Positions 14,962 through 23,097 of a stretch of 64,000 bases of DNA are shown one piece after another (position 1 is the first letter of the stretch; each line of letters begins with the position of its first letter). The stretch spans positions 124,001 through 188,000 of the forward strand of contig NZ_JAFIQU010000007.1 in the NCBI RefSeq assembly GCF_017355985.1, in the 5' to 3' direction. The notes under the pieces are model-generated. The model was not told where the DNA came from and made no database searches. It was given only the letters and a program-made list of their open reading frames with translations. This stretch comes from Arenibaculum pallidiluteum (GTDB lineage: Bacteria > Pseudomonadota > Alphaproteobacteria > Azospirillales > Azospirillaceae). Made by a program: the position numbers and the translations under genes.

Positions 14962-15390
14962 ATGCCGTCGCGCCTAGAGGATCTCTGCATCCAGAAGGGC
15001 CTCAAGATGACCGAGCAGCGGCGCGTGATCTCGCGCGTGCTCTCGGAATCGACGGACCATCCCGACGTCGAGCAGGTCTACCGCCGCGCGTCCGAGATCG
15101 ACCCGCGGATCAGCATCGCAACCGTGTACCGGACCATGCGCCTCTTCGAGGAGGCGAGCGTGATCGAACGGCTGGATTTCGGCGACGGCCGGGCCCGCTA
15201 CGAGGAGACGCGGGACGAGCACCACCACCACCTGATCGACCTGGACAGCGGCGAGGTTCTGGAGTTCGCGAATGCCGAGCTGGAGGCGCTGAAGGAGCGC
15301 ATCGCCCGCGAGCTCGGCTACGACCTGATCGGTCACCGGCTCGAGCTCTACGGGGTGCGCAAGGACCGCAAGAAGCCCACCGGCGGCTGA
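14962..15390 (+). CDS. fur: Fur-family transcriptional regulator
   Basis: A 142-residue Fur-family repressor. The N-terminal winged-helix domain has LKMTEQRRVISRVLSESTDH and the recognition region ISIATVYRTMRLFEEASVIE. The dimerisation domain has the metal-binding DEHHHHLIDLDSGEVLEF cluster. The two C-terminal CxxC motifs of classical zinc-structured Fur are absent, as is common in alphaproteobacterial Fur/Mur. It should sense Fe2+ (or Mn2+) and repress metal-uptake genes, but the metal cannot be told from sequence. The start at 14962 follows GGGAGGGTGCT. A strong hairpin overlaps its stop codon. Confidence 0.88.
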   Translation: MPSRLEDLCIQKGLKMTEQRRVISRVLSESTDHPDVEQVYRRASEIDPRISIATVYRTMRLFEEASVIERLDFGDGRARYEETRDEHHHHLIDLDSGEVLEFANAELEALKERIARELGYDLIGHRLELYGVRKDRKKPTGG

Positions 15391-15411
15391 GCGCCGGCGC
15401 TCAGCCGCCGG
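15380..15411 (+). terminator. Long perfect stem-loop overlapping the fur stop codon
   Basis: CCGGCGGCTGAGCG pairs perfectly with CGCTCAGCCGCCGG around a 4-base loop. The TGA stop at 15388-15390 is inside the 5' arm. There is no T-run after it. It probably ends the fur transcript and also faces the convergent gene at 15454, acting in both directions. Confidence 0.55.
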
Positions 15412-15453
15412 AGCAGGGCCGCCGAGGGCAGCCCCTGGGCTGTCGGGACCGGC

Positions 15454-15696
15454 TCAGTCGTCCTCGCTCTCTTCCGCGTCGGCCTCGATCTGCTGGGCGA
15501 GATCGCGCAGCATGCCGATCACGTCGTCATGGCTGGTCTCCTCGACGGCCCGGTTGACCGCGGCCTCGATCATGGCGATCGCCACGTAGGGGCCGAGCGG
15601 GCCGCCCTCCGAAACCGCCATGTCCAGGTGCTTCTCGGCGACCTCGAGCGCCTTCTCGAAAAGGGCGGAAGCCGCGCTGTTGCTTTCGTCGGTCAT
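15454..15696 (-). CDS. Hypothetical small acidic protein, 80 aa
   Basis: Not recognised. The sequence is strongly acidic and almost wholly helical (ALFEKALEVAEKHLDMAVSE, then EETSHDDVIGMLRDLAQQIE), ending in an acidic tail. There is no membrane segment or signal peptide. It is convergent with fur and divergent from the thioesterase gene at 15789. Codon bias agrees with a real gene. Confidence 0.65.
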   Translation of the reverse strand: MTDESNSAASALFEKALEVAEKHLDMAVSEGGPLGPYVAIAMIEAAVNRAVEETSHDDVIGMLRDLAQQIEADAEESEDD

Positions 15697-15788
15697 TGAT
15701 CCCGGTCTCGCCTGTCGTGCATGGGGAGGCTGAGCTATAGCATCCCGAACCGGCGAGACCGCTGCAAATCACGCATGAGGACAAGAAT

Positions 15789-16241
15789 TTGAGTGATCTC
15801 AGGGACGCGCGGACCTACCGGTACTGGATCGACGAGCATGTCCGCTTCGCCGATCTGGACCCGCTGGGCCACGCCAACAACAACGCGATCGGCGCCTATT
15901 TCGAGGCCTCGCGGGTGGCCCTCTTCGGCGCCGCCGGCAAGCCTCTCGGCGGCGGGAGCGGGGGCGGGAGCGCCGCGGGCACCTCGCCCGGCACTTCCGT
16001 CGTCCTGGCCCGGATCGCCATCGATTTCCTGGCCGAGCTGCGCTACGGCGCCGCGCTGCGCGTCGGAACGCGGGTTCTGGCCATGGGGCGGACCTCGGTG
16101 ACCCTGGGCGCGGCGGTCTTCGCCGACGGGCGCTGCGCTGCGGCCAGCGAGGGCGTCTGCGTGCTGTTCGACCTTGCCACGCGCCGGCCCACGGTGCTGC
16201 CGGACGAGCTGCGCGCGCGCCTGACCGAAGTGGCGGGCTGA
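15789..16241 (+). CDS. Acyl-CoA thioesterase, 4HBT (hotdog) family
   Basis: A 150-residue hotdog-fold protein. The segment VRFADLDPLGHANNNAIGAYFEASR carries the 4-hydroxybenzoyl-CoA-thioesterase-type Asp-x-x-Gly-His-x-N motif near residues 22-32, and the LAELRYGAALRVGTRVL strand pair follows. It would hydrolyse an acyl-CoA or acyl-ACP; the substrate is not predictable. A Gly/Ser-rich linker (GGGSGGGSAAGTSPG) interrupts the loop after the active-site helix and is longer than usual. The start is TTG at 15789, after TGAGGA at suitable spacing. The stop lies one base before the next gene's ATG, so the two genes are coupled. Confidence 0.8.
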   Translation: MSDLRDARTYRYWIDEHVRFADLDPLGHANNNAIGAYFEASRVALFGAAGKPLGGGSGGGSAAGTSPGTSVVLARIAIDFLAELRYGAALRVGTRVLAMGRTSVTLGAAVFADGRCAAASEGVCVLFDLATRRPTVLPDELRARLTEVAG

Positions 16242-16242
16242 G

Positions 16243-17544
16243 ATGCGGCGCAATCGTCCCGCTCCCCCGAAGAAGGCCCATTCCGGCCACCGCCAGGTCG
16301 AGCTGACCGTCGAGCGGATCGGCGGCCGCGGCGACGGGCTCGCGACCTACGAGGGGCATCCCGTCTTCGTGCCCCAGACCGTTCCCGGCGACCGCGTCCG
16401 CGTGAAGCTGCTCGGCGAGCGCGCCGGCGGGATCACCGCCGAGGTGCTGGAGCTGGTGGAGCCCGGACCCCTGCGCGCCGAGCCGGGCTGCGCCCTGTTC
16501 GGCCGCTGCGGCGGCTGCGCGCTGCAGCATGTCGACGACGCCGGCTATGCCGCCTGGAAGCGCGACCAGGTCGAGACGGCGCTGCGCCGCGCCGGGGTCG
16601 AAGCCCCGGTCGAGGCGGCGATCCGCACGCCCGAGGGCGTGCGGCGGCGCGCGACCTTCGCGGCCAAGCGCGCGGGCGGCAAGGTCGTCCTGGGCTTTAA
16701 CGAGCGCATGAGCCACTGGATCGTTCCGGTGGAGCGCTGCTTGGTGATCGACCCCGCGATCGAAGCCGTCCTGCCCGCCCTGCGCACGACGCTCGACGCC
16801 GTTCTCCCCGACGGTCCGCCGGCCGACGTCTCGGTCGCGGTCCTGGACGGCGGGCTCGACGTGCTCGTCACCGGCGGCCCCGCGCCCGACCTCGCGGCAC
16901 GCGAGGCATGGGCGGCGCTGGCGGAGGGCGCCGACCTGGCCCGGCTCTCCTGGCGTGCCGAGGAGCGCGCGCCGGTCGAGCCGCTGGCCCACCGGCGCCC
17001 CGTCTTCGCGCGTTTCGGCGACGTGGCCGTCCCGGTGGCGCCCGGCGCCTTTCTGCAGGCCAGTCCGGAGGGCGAGGCGGCGCTGGTCGCGGCGGCAGGC
17101 GCGGCCCTGGCGGGGGCGGCGCGGATCATCGATCTCTTCTCGGGGGCCGGCACCTTCACCTTCCCGCTGGCCCGCAAGGCGCGCGTGCATGCGGTGGAGG
17201 GCGACGGCGCAGCGCTCGACGCGCTGGCCGCGGGCGCCCGCGGCATTCCCGGCATCACCGTCGAGCGTCGCGATCTCGTGCGCGAGCCGGTGCCGGCCCA
17301 GGCGCTGAACCGGTTCGACGGCGTTCTCTTCGACCCGCCCCGCGCGGGCGCCGCCCGCCAGGCCGAGGAGATCGCGCGCTCGAACGTGCCGGTGGTGGTC
17401 GGGGTGTCGTGCAACCCCGCGACCTTCGGGCGCGATGCCCGCGTGCTGGTCGACGGCGGCTACAGGCTGGAACGGGTCACGCCGGTCGACCAGTTCCTGT
17501 GGTCGCCCCATGTGGAGCTCGTCGGCGTCTTCCGGCGGGGGTGA
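16243..17544 (+). CDS. TRAM-domain 23S rRNA/tRNA uracil-C5 methyltransferase (RlmD/RumA-like)
   Basis: A 433-residue enzyme of the RumA/TrmA family. The N-terminal TRAM domain spans residues about 15-75 (VERIGGRGDGLATYEGHPVF). A cysteine cluster follows (CALFGRCGGCALQH plus a later Cys), expected to hold an Fe-S cluster. The SAM-binding motif is IIDLFSGAGTFTFPLA and the catalytic motif FDPPRAGA. The nucleophile-bearing SCNPATFGRD is present. It methylates C5 of a uridine in 23S rRNA using S-adenosylmethionine; which uridine cannot be told. A 15-bp repeat follows the stop. Confidence 0.88.
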   Translation: MRRNRPAPPKKAHSGHRQVELTVERIGGRGDGLATYEGHPVFVPQTVPGDRVRVKLLGERAGGITAEVLELVEPGPLRAEPGCALFGRCGGCALQHVDDAGYAAWKRDQVETALRRAGVEAPVEAAIRTPEGVRRRATFAAKRAGGKVVLGFNERMSHWIVPVERCLVIDPAIEAVLPALRTTLDAVLPDGPPADVSVAVLDGGLDVLVTGGPAPDLAAREAWAALAEGADLARLSWRAEERAPVEPLAHRRPVFARFGDVAVPVAPGAFLQASPEGEAALVAAAGAALAGAARIIDLFSGAGTFTFPLARKARVHAVEGDGAALDALAAGARGIPGITVERRDLVREPVPAQALNRFDGVLFDPPRAGAARQAEEIARSNVPVVVGVSCNPATFGRDARVLVDGGYRLERVTPVDQFLWSPHVELVGVFRRG

Positions 17545-17559
17545 GGGCAGGGCACGGCC

Positions 17560-17598
17560 GGATCGGTCGAAGTCGGGCCGGTCGAAGCCGGACCGATT
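17560..17598. repeat. 15-bp tandem repeat just after the RNA methyltransferase stop
   Basis: Two clear units, GGATCGGTCGAAGTC and GGGCCGGTCGAAGCC, and a third partial one start 16 bases beyond the stop codon. They resemble the repeat at the end of the coxS-type gene in unit length and in alternating AAGTC/AAGCC ends. Confidence 0.6.
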
Positions 17599-17619
17599 GC
17601 GCCTGGACGCGGCCGCGGC

Positions 17620-18063
17620 TCACGCCTTGCGCTCGCGGTCGTGCTCGCGGACGGCGGCGACGATGTCGCGCGCCAGGGGCTCGTGGCTGCGCCAGGTCAC
17701 GTCCACATAGCCGTCCAGCCGCGCGATGGCCCGGCGCTCGGCCTCAGAGAGGCCGTGGTTCCAGTGGGCCGTCGCCAGCATCCGCGCGATCCGCTCCACC
17801 ACGTCCATGCGCGGCCGCAGGGCGGGCGCGGGGGAAGGCGCGCCGCGCCTTTCGGCCAGCAGCTTCTGGCCGTCGTCGGAGACCGCGTAGCGGCGCTGCC
17901 CCTCCGGCCCGATGTAGATCACGGCGCCGATGCGGGCCAGGTCGACCAGGAGCCGCGAGACCGTGGCGATGGTCCGGCCGCTGGCCTCGGCGATGTCGCG
18001 GGGGACCACGTGGCCGGCATTGATGGCGTCCAGGACGGCGAGGTGGCGCGGCTTGAAGTCCAT
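17620..18063 (-). CDS. Winged-helix transcriptional regulator, 147 aa
   Basis: An N-terminal winged helix-turn-helix is visible: VLDAINAGHVVPRDIAEASG, GRTIATVSRLLVDLARIGAV and the wing YIGPEGQRRYAVSDDGQKLL. This pattern is MarR/IclR-like, with an added C-terminal helical region (MDVVERIARMLATAHW, LSEAERRAIARLDGYVDVTW). No ligand-binding domain is recognisable, so effector and targets are unknown. ATG 18063 is preceded by AGGAGGGAAAG. It is convergent with the RNA methyltransferase gene. Confidence 0.75.
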   Translation of the reverse strand: MDFKPRHLAVLDAINAGHVVPRDIAEASGRTIATVSRLLVDLARIGAVIYIGPEGQRRYAVSDDGQKLLAERRGAPSPAPALRPRMDVVERIARMLATAHWNHGLSEAERRAIARLDGYVDVTWRSHEPLARDIVAAVREHDRERKA

Positions 18064-18212
18064 GGGGGCTTTCCCTCCTGCCGGCGGCCACGGAGGCGGC
18101 CGCCGGCTCTTTGCAGGGATTGTAGTCCCCTGGGAGGTGAAGTTCCCGCGTCCGGCCGGGGCCCCCCGGACAAGCCGCTGCGCGCCGCAGCCCGGCGCCG
18201 TCGATGCGATGC

Positions 18213-18653
18213 CTACTGGCCCAGACCCGCGGGATTGCCGGCGGCCCAGTCCAGCCCGAAGCTGCAGGCGGCCTCACCCTCTTCGCAGACGGCGTTGTAG
18301 CCGTTTGACCGAAACAGCGTGCGGCAAACGTCGCGGTTCAGGACCACGCTGTACTCGCACACCATGTCGCGCTCGATCCGCCAGTTGGATTTCAGGACCT
18401 TGTCACGGATCTTCACATAGCGCGTACCGTCGGCGCGGTAGAGCAGAGGCACCCGCACGCCGTTTGCGGGATTGATGTGGAACAGCGTGTTCTCGGTCAG
18501 GAGCGTCCTGAGCTCGTCCCCGGTCAGCGGCTTGATGCCCTTGCTGTCGAGCTCCTGGCGCGTCGGCGGCGTGAAGGACTGCGCCTGCGCGGCGACGCCC
18601 TGCAGGCAGGCGAGGGCCGTCAGTGCCAGGATGAAGGCGCGGGATAGGACCAT
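18213..18653 (-). CDS. Secreted hypothetical protein, 146 aa
   Basis: Residues 1-24 form a clear Sec signal peptide (MVLSRAFILALTALACLQGV, cleavage after AQA). The mature part of about 120 residues contains four cysteines (MVCEY, DVCRT, AVCEE, AACSF), consistent with disulfides in the periplasm. A TLFHINPANGVRVPLLYRAD segment resembles uncharacterised alphaproteobacterial periplasmic proteins. The start at 18653 follows CAGGAG. The frame is open 95 codons further upstream but that part is not protein-like. Confidence 0.7.
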   Translation of the reverse strand: MVLSRAFILALTALACLQGVAAQAQSFTPPTRQELDSKGIKPLTGDELRTLLTENTLFHINPANGVRVPLLYRADGTRYVKIRDKVLKSNWRIERDMVCEYSVVLNRDVCRTLFRSNGYNAVCEEGEAACSFGLDWAAGNPAGLGQ

Positions 18654-18961
18654 GGGACAGGCTCCTGAGTCCGGGAAGTTCTGCGGCATGCGTCCCCGAA
18701 GGCCGCATGGCGCGCCCGGGATTGCCTGCCTCGTCCTGCGTGCGTCAGCCCGGAGCCGGTGCGTAAACAGTCGGCGCCGGCAGGGCAGGGCATGCACTCC
18801 TTCGATGCGTTTATCACGGAAAAGGCGCGATTTAAATATAAAGCGATTCTGCTTTTGGTGCTGATGATCTGGCCGCGGGTCCCCGGGCGGAATCTGCGTC
18901 AACCCGGCTTTAGCCCCCGCAGCCCCATGCAGGTCCACAGGCGAGAGGGCAGGAGCGAGCC
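18654..18961. other. 308-bp divergent intergenic region with an AT-rich patch
   Basis: No gene is seen here. The only notable feature is an AT-rich patch around 18828-18856 (ATTTAAATATAAAG) in an otherwise GC-rich gap. It is a plausible location for the promoters of the minus-strand secreted protein and the plus-strand acetyltransferase, though no clean -35/-10 pair could be assigned. Confidence 0.45.
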
Positions 18962-19397
18962 ATGGCCGCAGACGAGGTGATCCGCGCCGCCCATGCGGAG
19001 GAGGAGGCCGCGATCGTCGGTCTCTGGCGCGCCTGCGGGCTGGTCATGCCCTACAGCGACCCCGTCGAGGAGTTCCGCCTCGCCCTCGGGCGGCCGAACT
19101 CCGACGTGCTCGTCCTGCTGCGGGACGGGCGGATCCTCGGAAGCGTCATGGTCGGCCATGACGGGCTCAGGGACCAGCTTTCCTACCTCGCGGCCGATCC
19201 CGGCGCGGGGCGAGGGAATTGGATGGCGGCCGGTGGCGGCCGGCGAGGCGTGGCTGCGCCGGCAGGGCATGCGCAAGGCGCAGCTCCTGGTGCGCTCGAC
19301 CAGCAGCGCGATGATCGGCCTCTACGAGCGGCTGGGCTACAGGGCGGTGCCCTCGACCCTGATTCAGCACTGGATCAATCCGCCCGACGAGACCTGA
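18962..19397 (+). pseudogene. GNAT acetyltransferase with an apparent single-base frameshift
   Basis: The first frame gives a normal GNAT N-terminus and core (VIRAAHAEEEAAIVGLWRAC through LRDQLSYLAADPG). The acetyl-CoA loop and C-terminus continue in the +1 frame (ARGEGIGWRPVAAGEAWLRR, then IGLYERLGYRAVPSTLIQHW). The break falls at CCCGGCGCGG near 19200-19204. Removing one G would give one uninterrupted protein of about 145 residues, the usual size for YpeA-like GNATs. The rest is intact, so this is either a recent mutation or a sequence error. Without the shift the first frame runs on into non-homologous sequence. Confidence 0.8.
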
Positions 19398-19445
19398 AGT
19401 CGCGCCTGCACGGGCGGGGACGTGGCCCCGCCGCGCCCCTCGCCG

Positions 19446-19655
19446 TCAGGGCGCCCGGCCGGGCTCCACCGAGACGGCGCGGTTGAACTGCATGGCCTGC
19501 TCGGTGGTGGCGAAGCGGAAGACGACATCCTCGCCGCCGCCGCCGCCGCCGTCGCGGACGAAATCCACCCCCTCGACCAGCCCAATCTCGGCCAGCACCC
19601 GAAGGCCCTGGGCCTCCGGGGCATGGATCGGCCACAGGAACGCGACCTCGGCCAT
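19446..19655 (-). CDS. Hypothetical small protein, 69 aa
   Basis: Not recognised. The sequence MAEVAFLWPIHAPEAQGLRV is followed by a run of six glycines (a GCC-type triplet run on the plus strand near 19538-19553), then VVFRFATTEQAMQFNRAVSV. It starts eight bases after the stop of the gene at 19663 on the same strand, so the two probably form a small operon. Confidence 0.55.
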   Translation of the reverse strand: MAEVAFLWPIHAPEAQGLRVLAEIGLVEGVDFVRDGGGGGGEDVVFRFATTEQAMQFNRAVSVEPGRAP

Positions 19656-19662
19656 GCCCGCC

Positions 19663-19962
19663 TCAGACCAGCTTGGCCTCGTGCACGCCGTCCTTGCGGT
19701 AGACGTGCACGTGATAGGCCGCCATGGGATTGCGCGCGATGTAGTCCAGCAGGTCCGCCTCGGTCCGCGCGGTGGCGTCGCGGACCAGCACCTGCCAGAC
19801 CGGCTCCATGGTGGCCCGCCGGGTCTCGTCATGGGGCAGCATCACGAAGCCCGCCCATTCCGGCCTGTAGTCCGCGAGATAACTCTCGGCGTAGTGCCGC
19901 ATCATGGCCGAGTCGTTGACGTTGACGCTTTCCTGGTTCTCGAAGCAGATCCTGAGGTCCAT
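19663..19962 (-). CDS. Hypothetical protein, 99 aa
   Basis: Not recognised. An acidic N-terminal helix-rich segment (MDLRICFENQESVNVNDSAM) precedes a longer region (YLADYRPEWAGFVMLPHDET, MEPVWQVLVRDATARTEADL) without membrane segments. GGAGGA lies just before the ATG at 19962, so expression is likely. It is the first gene of a two-gene unit with the 69-aa protein downstream. Confidence 0.6.
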   Translation of the reverse strand: MDLRICFENQESVNVNDSAMMRHYAESYLADYRPEWAGFVMLPHDETRRATMEPVWQVLVRDATARTEADLLDYIARNPMAAYHVHVYRKDGVHEAKLV

Positions 19963-20034
19963 CGAGTCCTCCGTCGCCCGTTCAAGGATACAGCAGCCGG
20001 CGCCGGGAGATCCCTTCCGAGGAAGGGGTGCCCC

Positions 20035-21255
20035 TCAATCGAGCTGCAGCACCTGGGCCTTCAGATAGGCACTCTCCGGCAGGAGTGGATGGACGGGATG
20101 ATCGGGGGCCGCGCCGGCGCTGCGCAGGATGCGCCCGGTACGCCCGGTGTCCCGCAGGCCCGCCGCGATCTGCTCGGCGAACAGCGCCGTCTCCATGTTG
20201 TGGCTGCACGAGGCGATGAACAGGAAGCCGCCGGGTGCGACCAGCGCGGCCGACAGGCGCGCGAGCTTGCGGTAGCCGCGGGCGCCGACCTGGACGTCCT
20301 TGCGCGACTTCACGAAGGCCGGCGGATCGGCGATCACGACGTCGAAACGCTCGCCCGCGGCGCCCAGGCGCTCCAGCTCGGCGAAGACCTCGGCGCGGCG
20401 GAACTCGCAGCGCCCGGCGACGCCGTTGGCCTCGGCCGCGCGCCCGGCATTGGCGAGCGCCCCCTCGCTGCGGTCCACCAGGACCACCTCGGCCGCGCCG
20501 CGGGCGGCCGCCAGCACGCCGAAGCCGCCGTTGTAGCAGTAGGCATCGAGCACCCGCGCGCCCTGCGCCAGCCCGGCCATGAAGGCGCGGTTCTCGCGCT
20601 GGTCGAAGAACCAGCCGGTCTTCTGCCCCCCGGCGGGGTCGCCGAAGAAGACGGCGCCGTTCTCCTCGACCCGCAGGGGCCCGTCGAGGCTGCCCTTCGC
20701 GACCCGCGTCTCCTGCGCGAGCCCTTCCAGCGCCCGGGCGGAGCTGTCGTTGCGCATCAGGACGCAGTCGGGCGCCAGCACCTCGTCGAGCGCGGCCAGC
20801 AGCTCGGGCTCCAGCCGGTCCATGCCGGCCGAGTTGGCCTGTACCACCACCGTGCCGCCGAAGCGGTCGACGATCAGCGCCGGCAGCCCGTCGGCCTCGG
20901 CATGGATCAGGCGGTAGTAGGGCCGCTCGAAGAGCCGCTCCCGGAGAGTCAGGGCGCGGCGCAGCCGGCCGGCCAGGAAACGCCGGTCGATCGCCGTGTC
21001 GGGACCGGTGGCCACCAGGCGGCAGGCGATCAGCGTGCGCGGGTTGAAGGTCGCAGCCCCCAGCGCGGCGCCGCCCTCGGTCACCACGCGGACGAGGCTG
21101 CCCGGCGGGATCGCCCGGGTCTCCTGATCCATGTGGATCTCGTTGGAGTAGATCCAGGGATGGCCCTGGGCGGCCCGCTTGTGCCGGGACGGCAGCATGC
21201 GCACGGTGGGGCGGCCGGTCCGGTCGCTCGGTCGGGTGTCGCTCTGTTCGGTCAT
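20035..21255 (-). CDS. Class I rRNA large-subunit methyltransferase (RlmI-like)
   Basis: A 406-residue protein with an N-terminal PUA domain (HKRAAQGHPWIYSNEIHMDQ) and a SAM-binding methyltransferase domain. The motif I-like stretch is GARVLDAYCYNGGFGVLAAA, motif II is VVLVDRSEGALANA, and the catalytic-region motif is FDVVIADPPAFVKSRK. The later HNMETALFAEQI end also fits. In Escherichia coli, RlmI makes m5C1962 in 23S rRNA; this homologue probably modifies rRNA cytosine C5. The start used (MTEQSDTRPSDRTGRPTVRM) is the first ATG giving the family-typical N-terminus; the frame stays open further upstream. Confidence 0.88.
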   Translation of the reverse strand: MTEQSDTRPSDRTGRPTVRMLPSRHKRAAQGHPWIYSNEIHMDQETRAIPPGSLVRVVTEGGAALGAATFNPRTLIACRLVATGPDTAIDRRFLAGRLRRALTLRERLFERPYYRLIHAEADGLPALIVDRFGGTVVVQANSAGMDRLEPELLAALDEVLAPDCVLMRNDSSARALEGLAQETRVAKGSLDGPLRVEENGAVFFGDPAGGQKTGWFFDQRENRAFMAGLAQGARVLDAYCYNGGFGVLAAARGAAEVVLVDRSEGALANAGRAAEANGVAGRCEFRRAEVFAELERLGAAGERFDVVIADPPAFVKSRKDVQVGARGYRKLARLSAALVAPGGFLFIASCSHNMETALFAEQIAAGLRDTGRTGRILRSAGAAPDHPVHPLLPESAYLKAQVLQLD

Positions 21256-21497
21256 GGGCCGGCAGCATAGCGGCTGCTGCCGCGGGCGCAACGGCCGCCG
21301 GGCACGCCTCTCCGAACTTGCATCCGCGGGCGGATGTCCTGCCGGCCTGCCGGTCGGGAATATCGTGCAATGAGCGAGGAGGAGCGTTCTACCGCCCCGC
21401 GCGGGCCTCGCCTCATGCTCGGGGCCGTCGCCGGGAAGCGGCGGCGTGCGGGCTCCGAGAGTCCGCGGGAACGGTCCGCCACAGGAGGAACGCTGAC

Positions 21498-22016
21498 ATG
21501 ACGGAGATCCGCAATCGGGCCGCTTGGCCGCCCGCCCTGCCGCCCGCCCTGCCCTGGCTTGCCGCGGCCATGGCATCGGCGATCGCCCTCTCGGCGCCGG
21601 CCTTTGCGCAGGGCGCGGGCGAGGACAGGATCCGGCGCGGCGAAGGGGTGATCCTGGAGCTGAACCGGGGCCAGCCCCAGCAGACGCTCGAGCAGCTCCG
21701 GCAGGAATTCCCCTTCCTGGCAGACGCCATCGCGGGCTACGCGCTTGGCGAGGTCTGGGACCGCCCGCAGCTCGACAACCGGACCCGGCAGATCGCCGCG
21801 GTCTCGGCCTTCGCGGCGCTCGGCCTCCCGGACTACATGAAGATCCATGCCGGCTACGCGCTGAACATCGGCGTGAGCGAGGCCGAGCTGAAGGAGATCG
21901 TCTACCTGACGACGGTCCATGCGGGCTTCCCGCGCGCCATCGAGGCCGCGCAGACCCTCAGCGAGCTTTTCGCCGAACGCGCCGCCGGGTCCGCCGGGGC
22001 GGGGGCGCCGCGATGA
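21498..22016 (+). CDS. Carboxymuconolactone-decarboxylase-family protein with signal peptide
   Basis: A 172-residue protein. The N-terminal signal sequence ends near residue 37 (LPWLAAAMASAIALSAPAFA). An alkylhydroperoxidase D/CMD-like helical domain follows: LDNRTRQIAAVSAFAALGLP, then MKIHAGYALNIGVSEAELKE and VHAGFPRAIEAAQTL. The CxxC redox pair of AhpD is not present, so a CMD-like lactone/decarboxylase or sensor role is more likely than peroxidase. It is exported, unlike most cytoplasmic family members. RBS AGGAGGAA precedes the ATG; the stop overlaps the next start (ATGA). Confidence 0.82.
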   Translation: MTEIRNRAAWPPALPPALPWLAAAMASAIALSAPAFAQGAGEDRIRRGEGVILELNRGQPQQTLEQLRQEFPFLADAIAGYALGEVWDRPQLDNRTRQIAAVSAFAALGLPDYMKIHAGYALNIGVSEAELKEIVYLTTVHAGFPRAIEAAQTLSELFAERAAGSAGAGAPR

Positions 22017-22378
22017 CCGCCGGAACCATGCGGAGCCGCTGGACGGCGCGGCTGGTCTCGGCCGCGCTCCTGTCCCTCGCGGCGGCCGGGGCATCCACGG
22101 GCAGCGCCCAGATTTCGAATGGAGGAACGGATATGACGAGGCAGCACCCCTATGTCGGCATGTGGGTCACCGGCGACGGACAGATCCGGCAGGAACTCCT
22201 GCCGAACGGCCGGTACGACGAGGCCCGCGGCGAGAGGAAGAGCGCCTATCAGGGCCGCTACGAGGTCCGCGGGAACGAGATCCTGTACTGGGACGACACC
22301 GGCTTCACCGCCGACGGGACCTTCGTGGACCCGAACACGCTGCATCACGGCGGCATGGTGTTCTACCGCGAGCGCTGA
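22013..22378 (+). CDS. Atu4866-family protein with signal peptide
   Basis: A 121-residue protein. Residues 1-33 look like a signal peptide (LVSAALLSLAAAGASTGSA). The remainder (HPYVGMWVTGDGQIRQELLP, then YDEARGERKSAYQGRYEVRG and WDDTGFTADGTFVDPNTLHH) matches the small lipocalin-like family named after Agrobacterium Atu4866. These proteins often sit with CMD-family genes, as here. Its function is unknown; a periplasmic ligand-binding or protective role is a guess. An internal ATG at 22133 starts the conserved domain without the leader, as cytoplasmic relatives do. Translationally coupled to the gene before. Confidence 0.8.
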   Translation: MTAGTMRSRWTARLVSAALLSLAAAGASTGSAQISNGGTDMTRQHPYVGMWVTGDGQIRQELLPNGRYDEARGERKSAYQGRYEVRGNEILYWDDTGFTADGTFVDPNTLHHGGMVFYRER

Positions 22379-22430
22379 AGCCCCGCGGGGGCCCTGGCCC
22401 CCACGCAACGGGACAGCAAGGAGACCCCTC

Positions 22431-23015
22431 ATGAAGGTTGCATTCGACACGTCCGCGCCTCGCGCCGCAGCGCTCGGCGCCCTCGCCGTGCTGGCGGCGG
22501 GCGTCGCTTCGCCGGCCGTCGCCGCAGGGCCGGCCTGCCCCGCGGAGGGCGCGGCCTCGGCGGGCGCGCTCCACCGGGAATGGATCCTGGTGGGATGGGA
22601 GCGCCAGGAGGGCGACGGGCCCTTCAGCTTCCGCGACAAGCTCGGCAAGTACTACGACTGGTCCTCGCCCGAGGTGATCCTCTACGACGATTTCGACCCC
22701 CAGCACCGCATCACGCGCAGCGCAGCCGAGTACGGCGCCATCTGGGAGCCGCCCTTCTCGGCCATGCGCAGCGCCCGCCACGGCGTCGTCTTCGGGCCCG
22801 AGGTGATCCAGGAGGGCGGCCTCGCGCACTCGACCCTGCAGTTCGCGGCGCGCCTCGAAGGCGGGGACGGAACCGTGACCGGGATCCGCACCCTCTCGTC
22901 GCTGGCCTGGCGCTGCACCGGCGAGGGCTGGAGGATCGTGCGCGAGCACAATTCGTCCGTGGTGGTGCCCGACGGCGAGCTCCAGGCCCTGATGGACCGG
23001 GCGTCCCGGGGTTGA
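22431..23015 (+). CDS. Exported SnoaL/NTF2-like protein
   Basis: A 194-residue protein with a signal peptide ending near residue 32 (LGALAVLAAGVASPAVAAGP). The body has the NTF2-like or DUF4440/SnoaL pattern: LHREWILVGWERQEGDGPFS, DKLGKYYDWSSPEVILYDDF, a long middle with EYGAIWEPPFSA, and a last strand WRCTGEGWRIVREHNSSVVV. Such domains bind small molecules or catalyse simple isomerisations; the role here is unknown. The ATG follows AAGGAGACCCCTC. It is likely cotranscribed with the CMD/Atu4866 pair. Confidence 0.75.
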   Translation: MKVAFDTSAPRAAALGALAVLAAGVASPAVAAGPACPAEGAASAGALHREWILVGWERQEGDGPFSFRDKLGKYYDWSSPEVILYDDFDPQHRITRSAAEYGAIWEPPFSAMRSARHGVVFGPEVIQEGGLAHSTLQFAARLEGGDGTVTGIRTLSSLAWRCTGEGWRIVREHNSSVVVPDGELQALMDRASRG

Positions 23016-23097
23016 TCCTTCCGCGGCCTAAGGGGAACGGACGCCGGCGTCCGGACCGGAGATTCGCGCCGTCGGATCTCCGGTCCGAATGGCGGGA

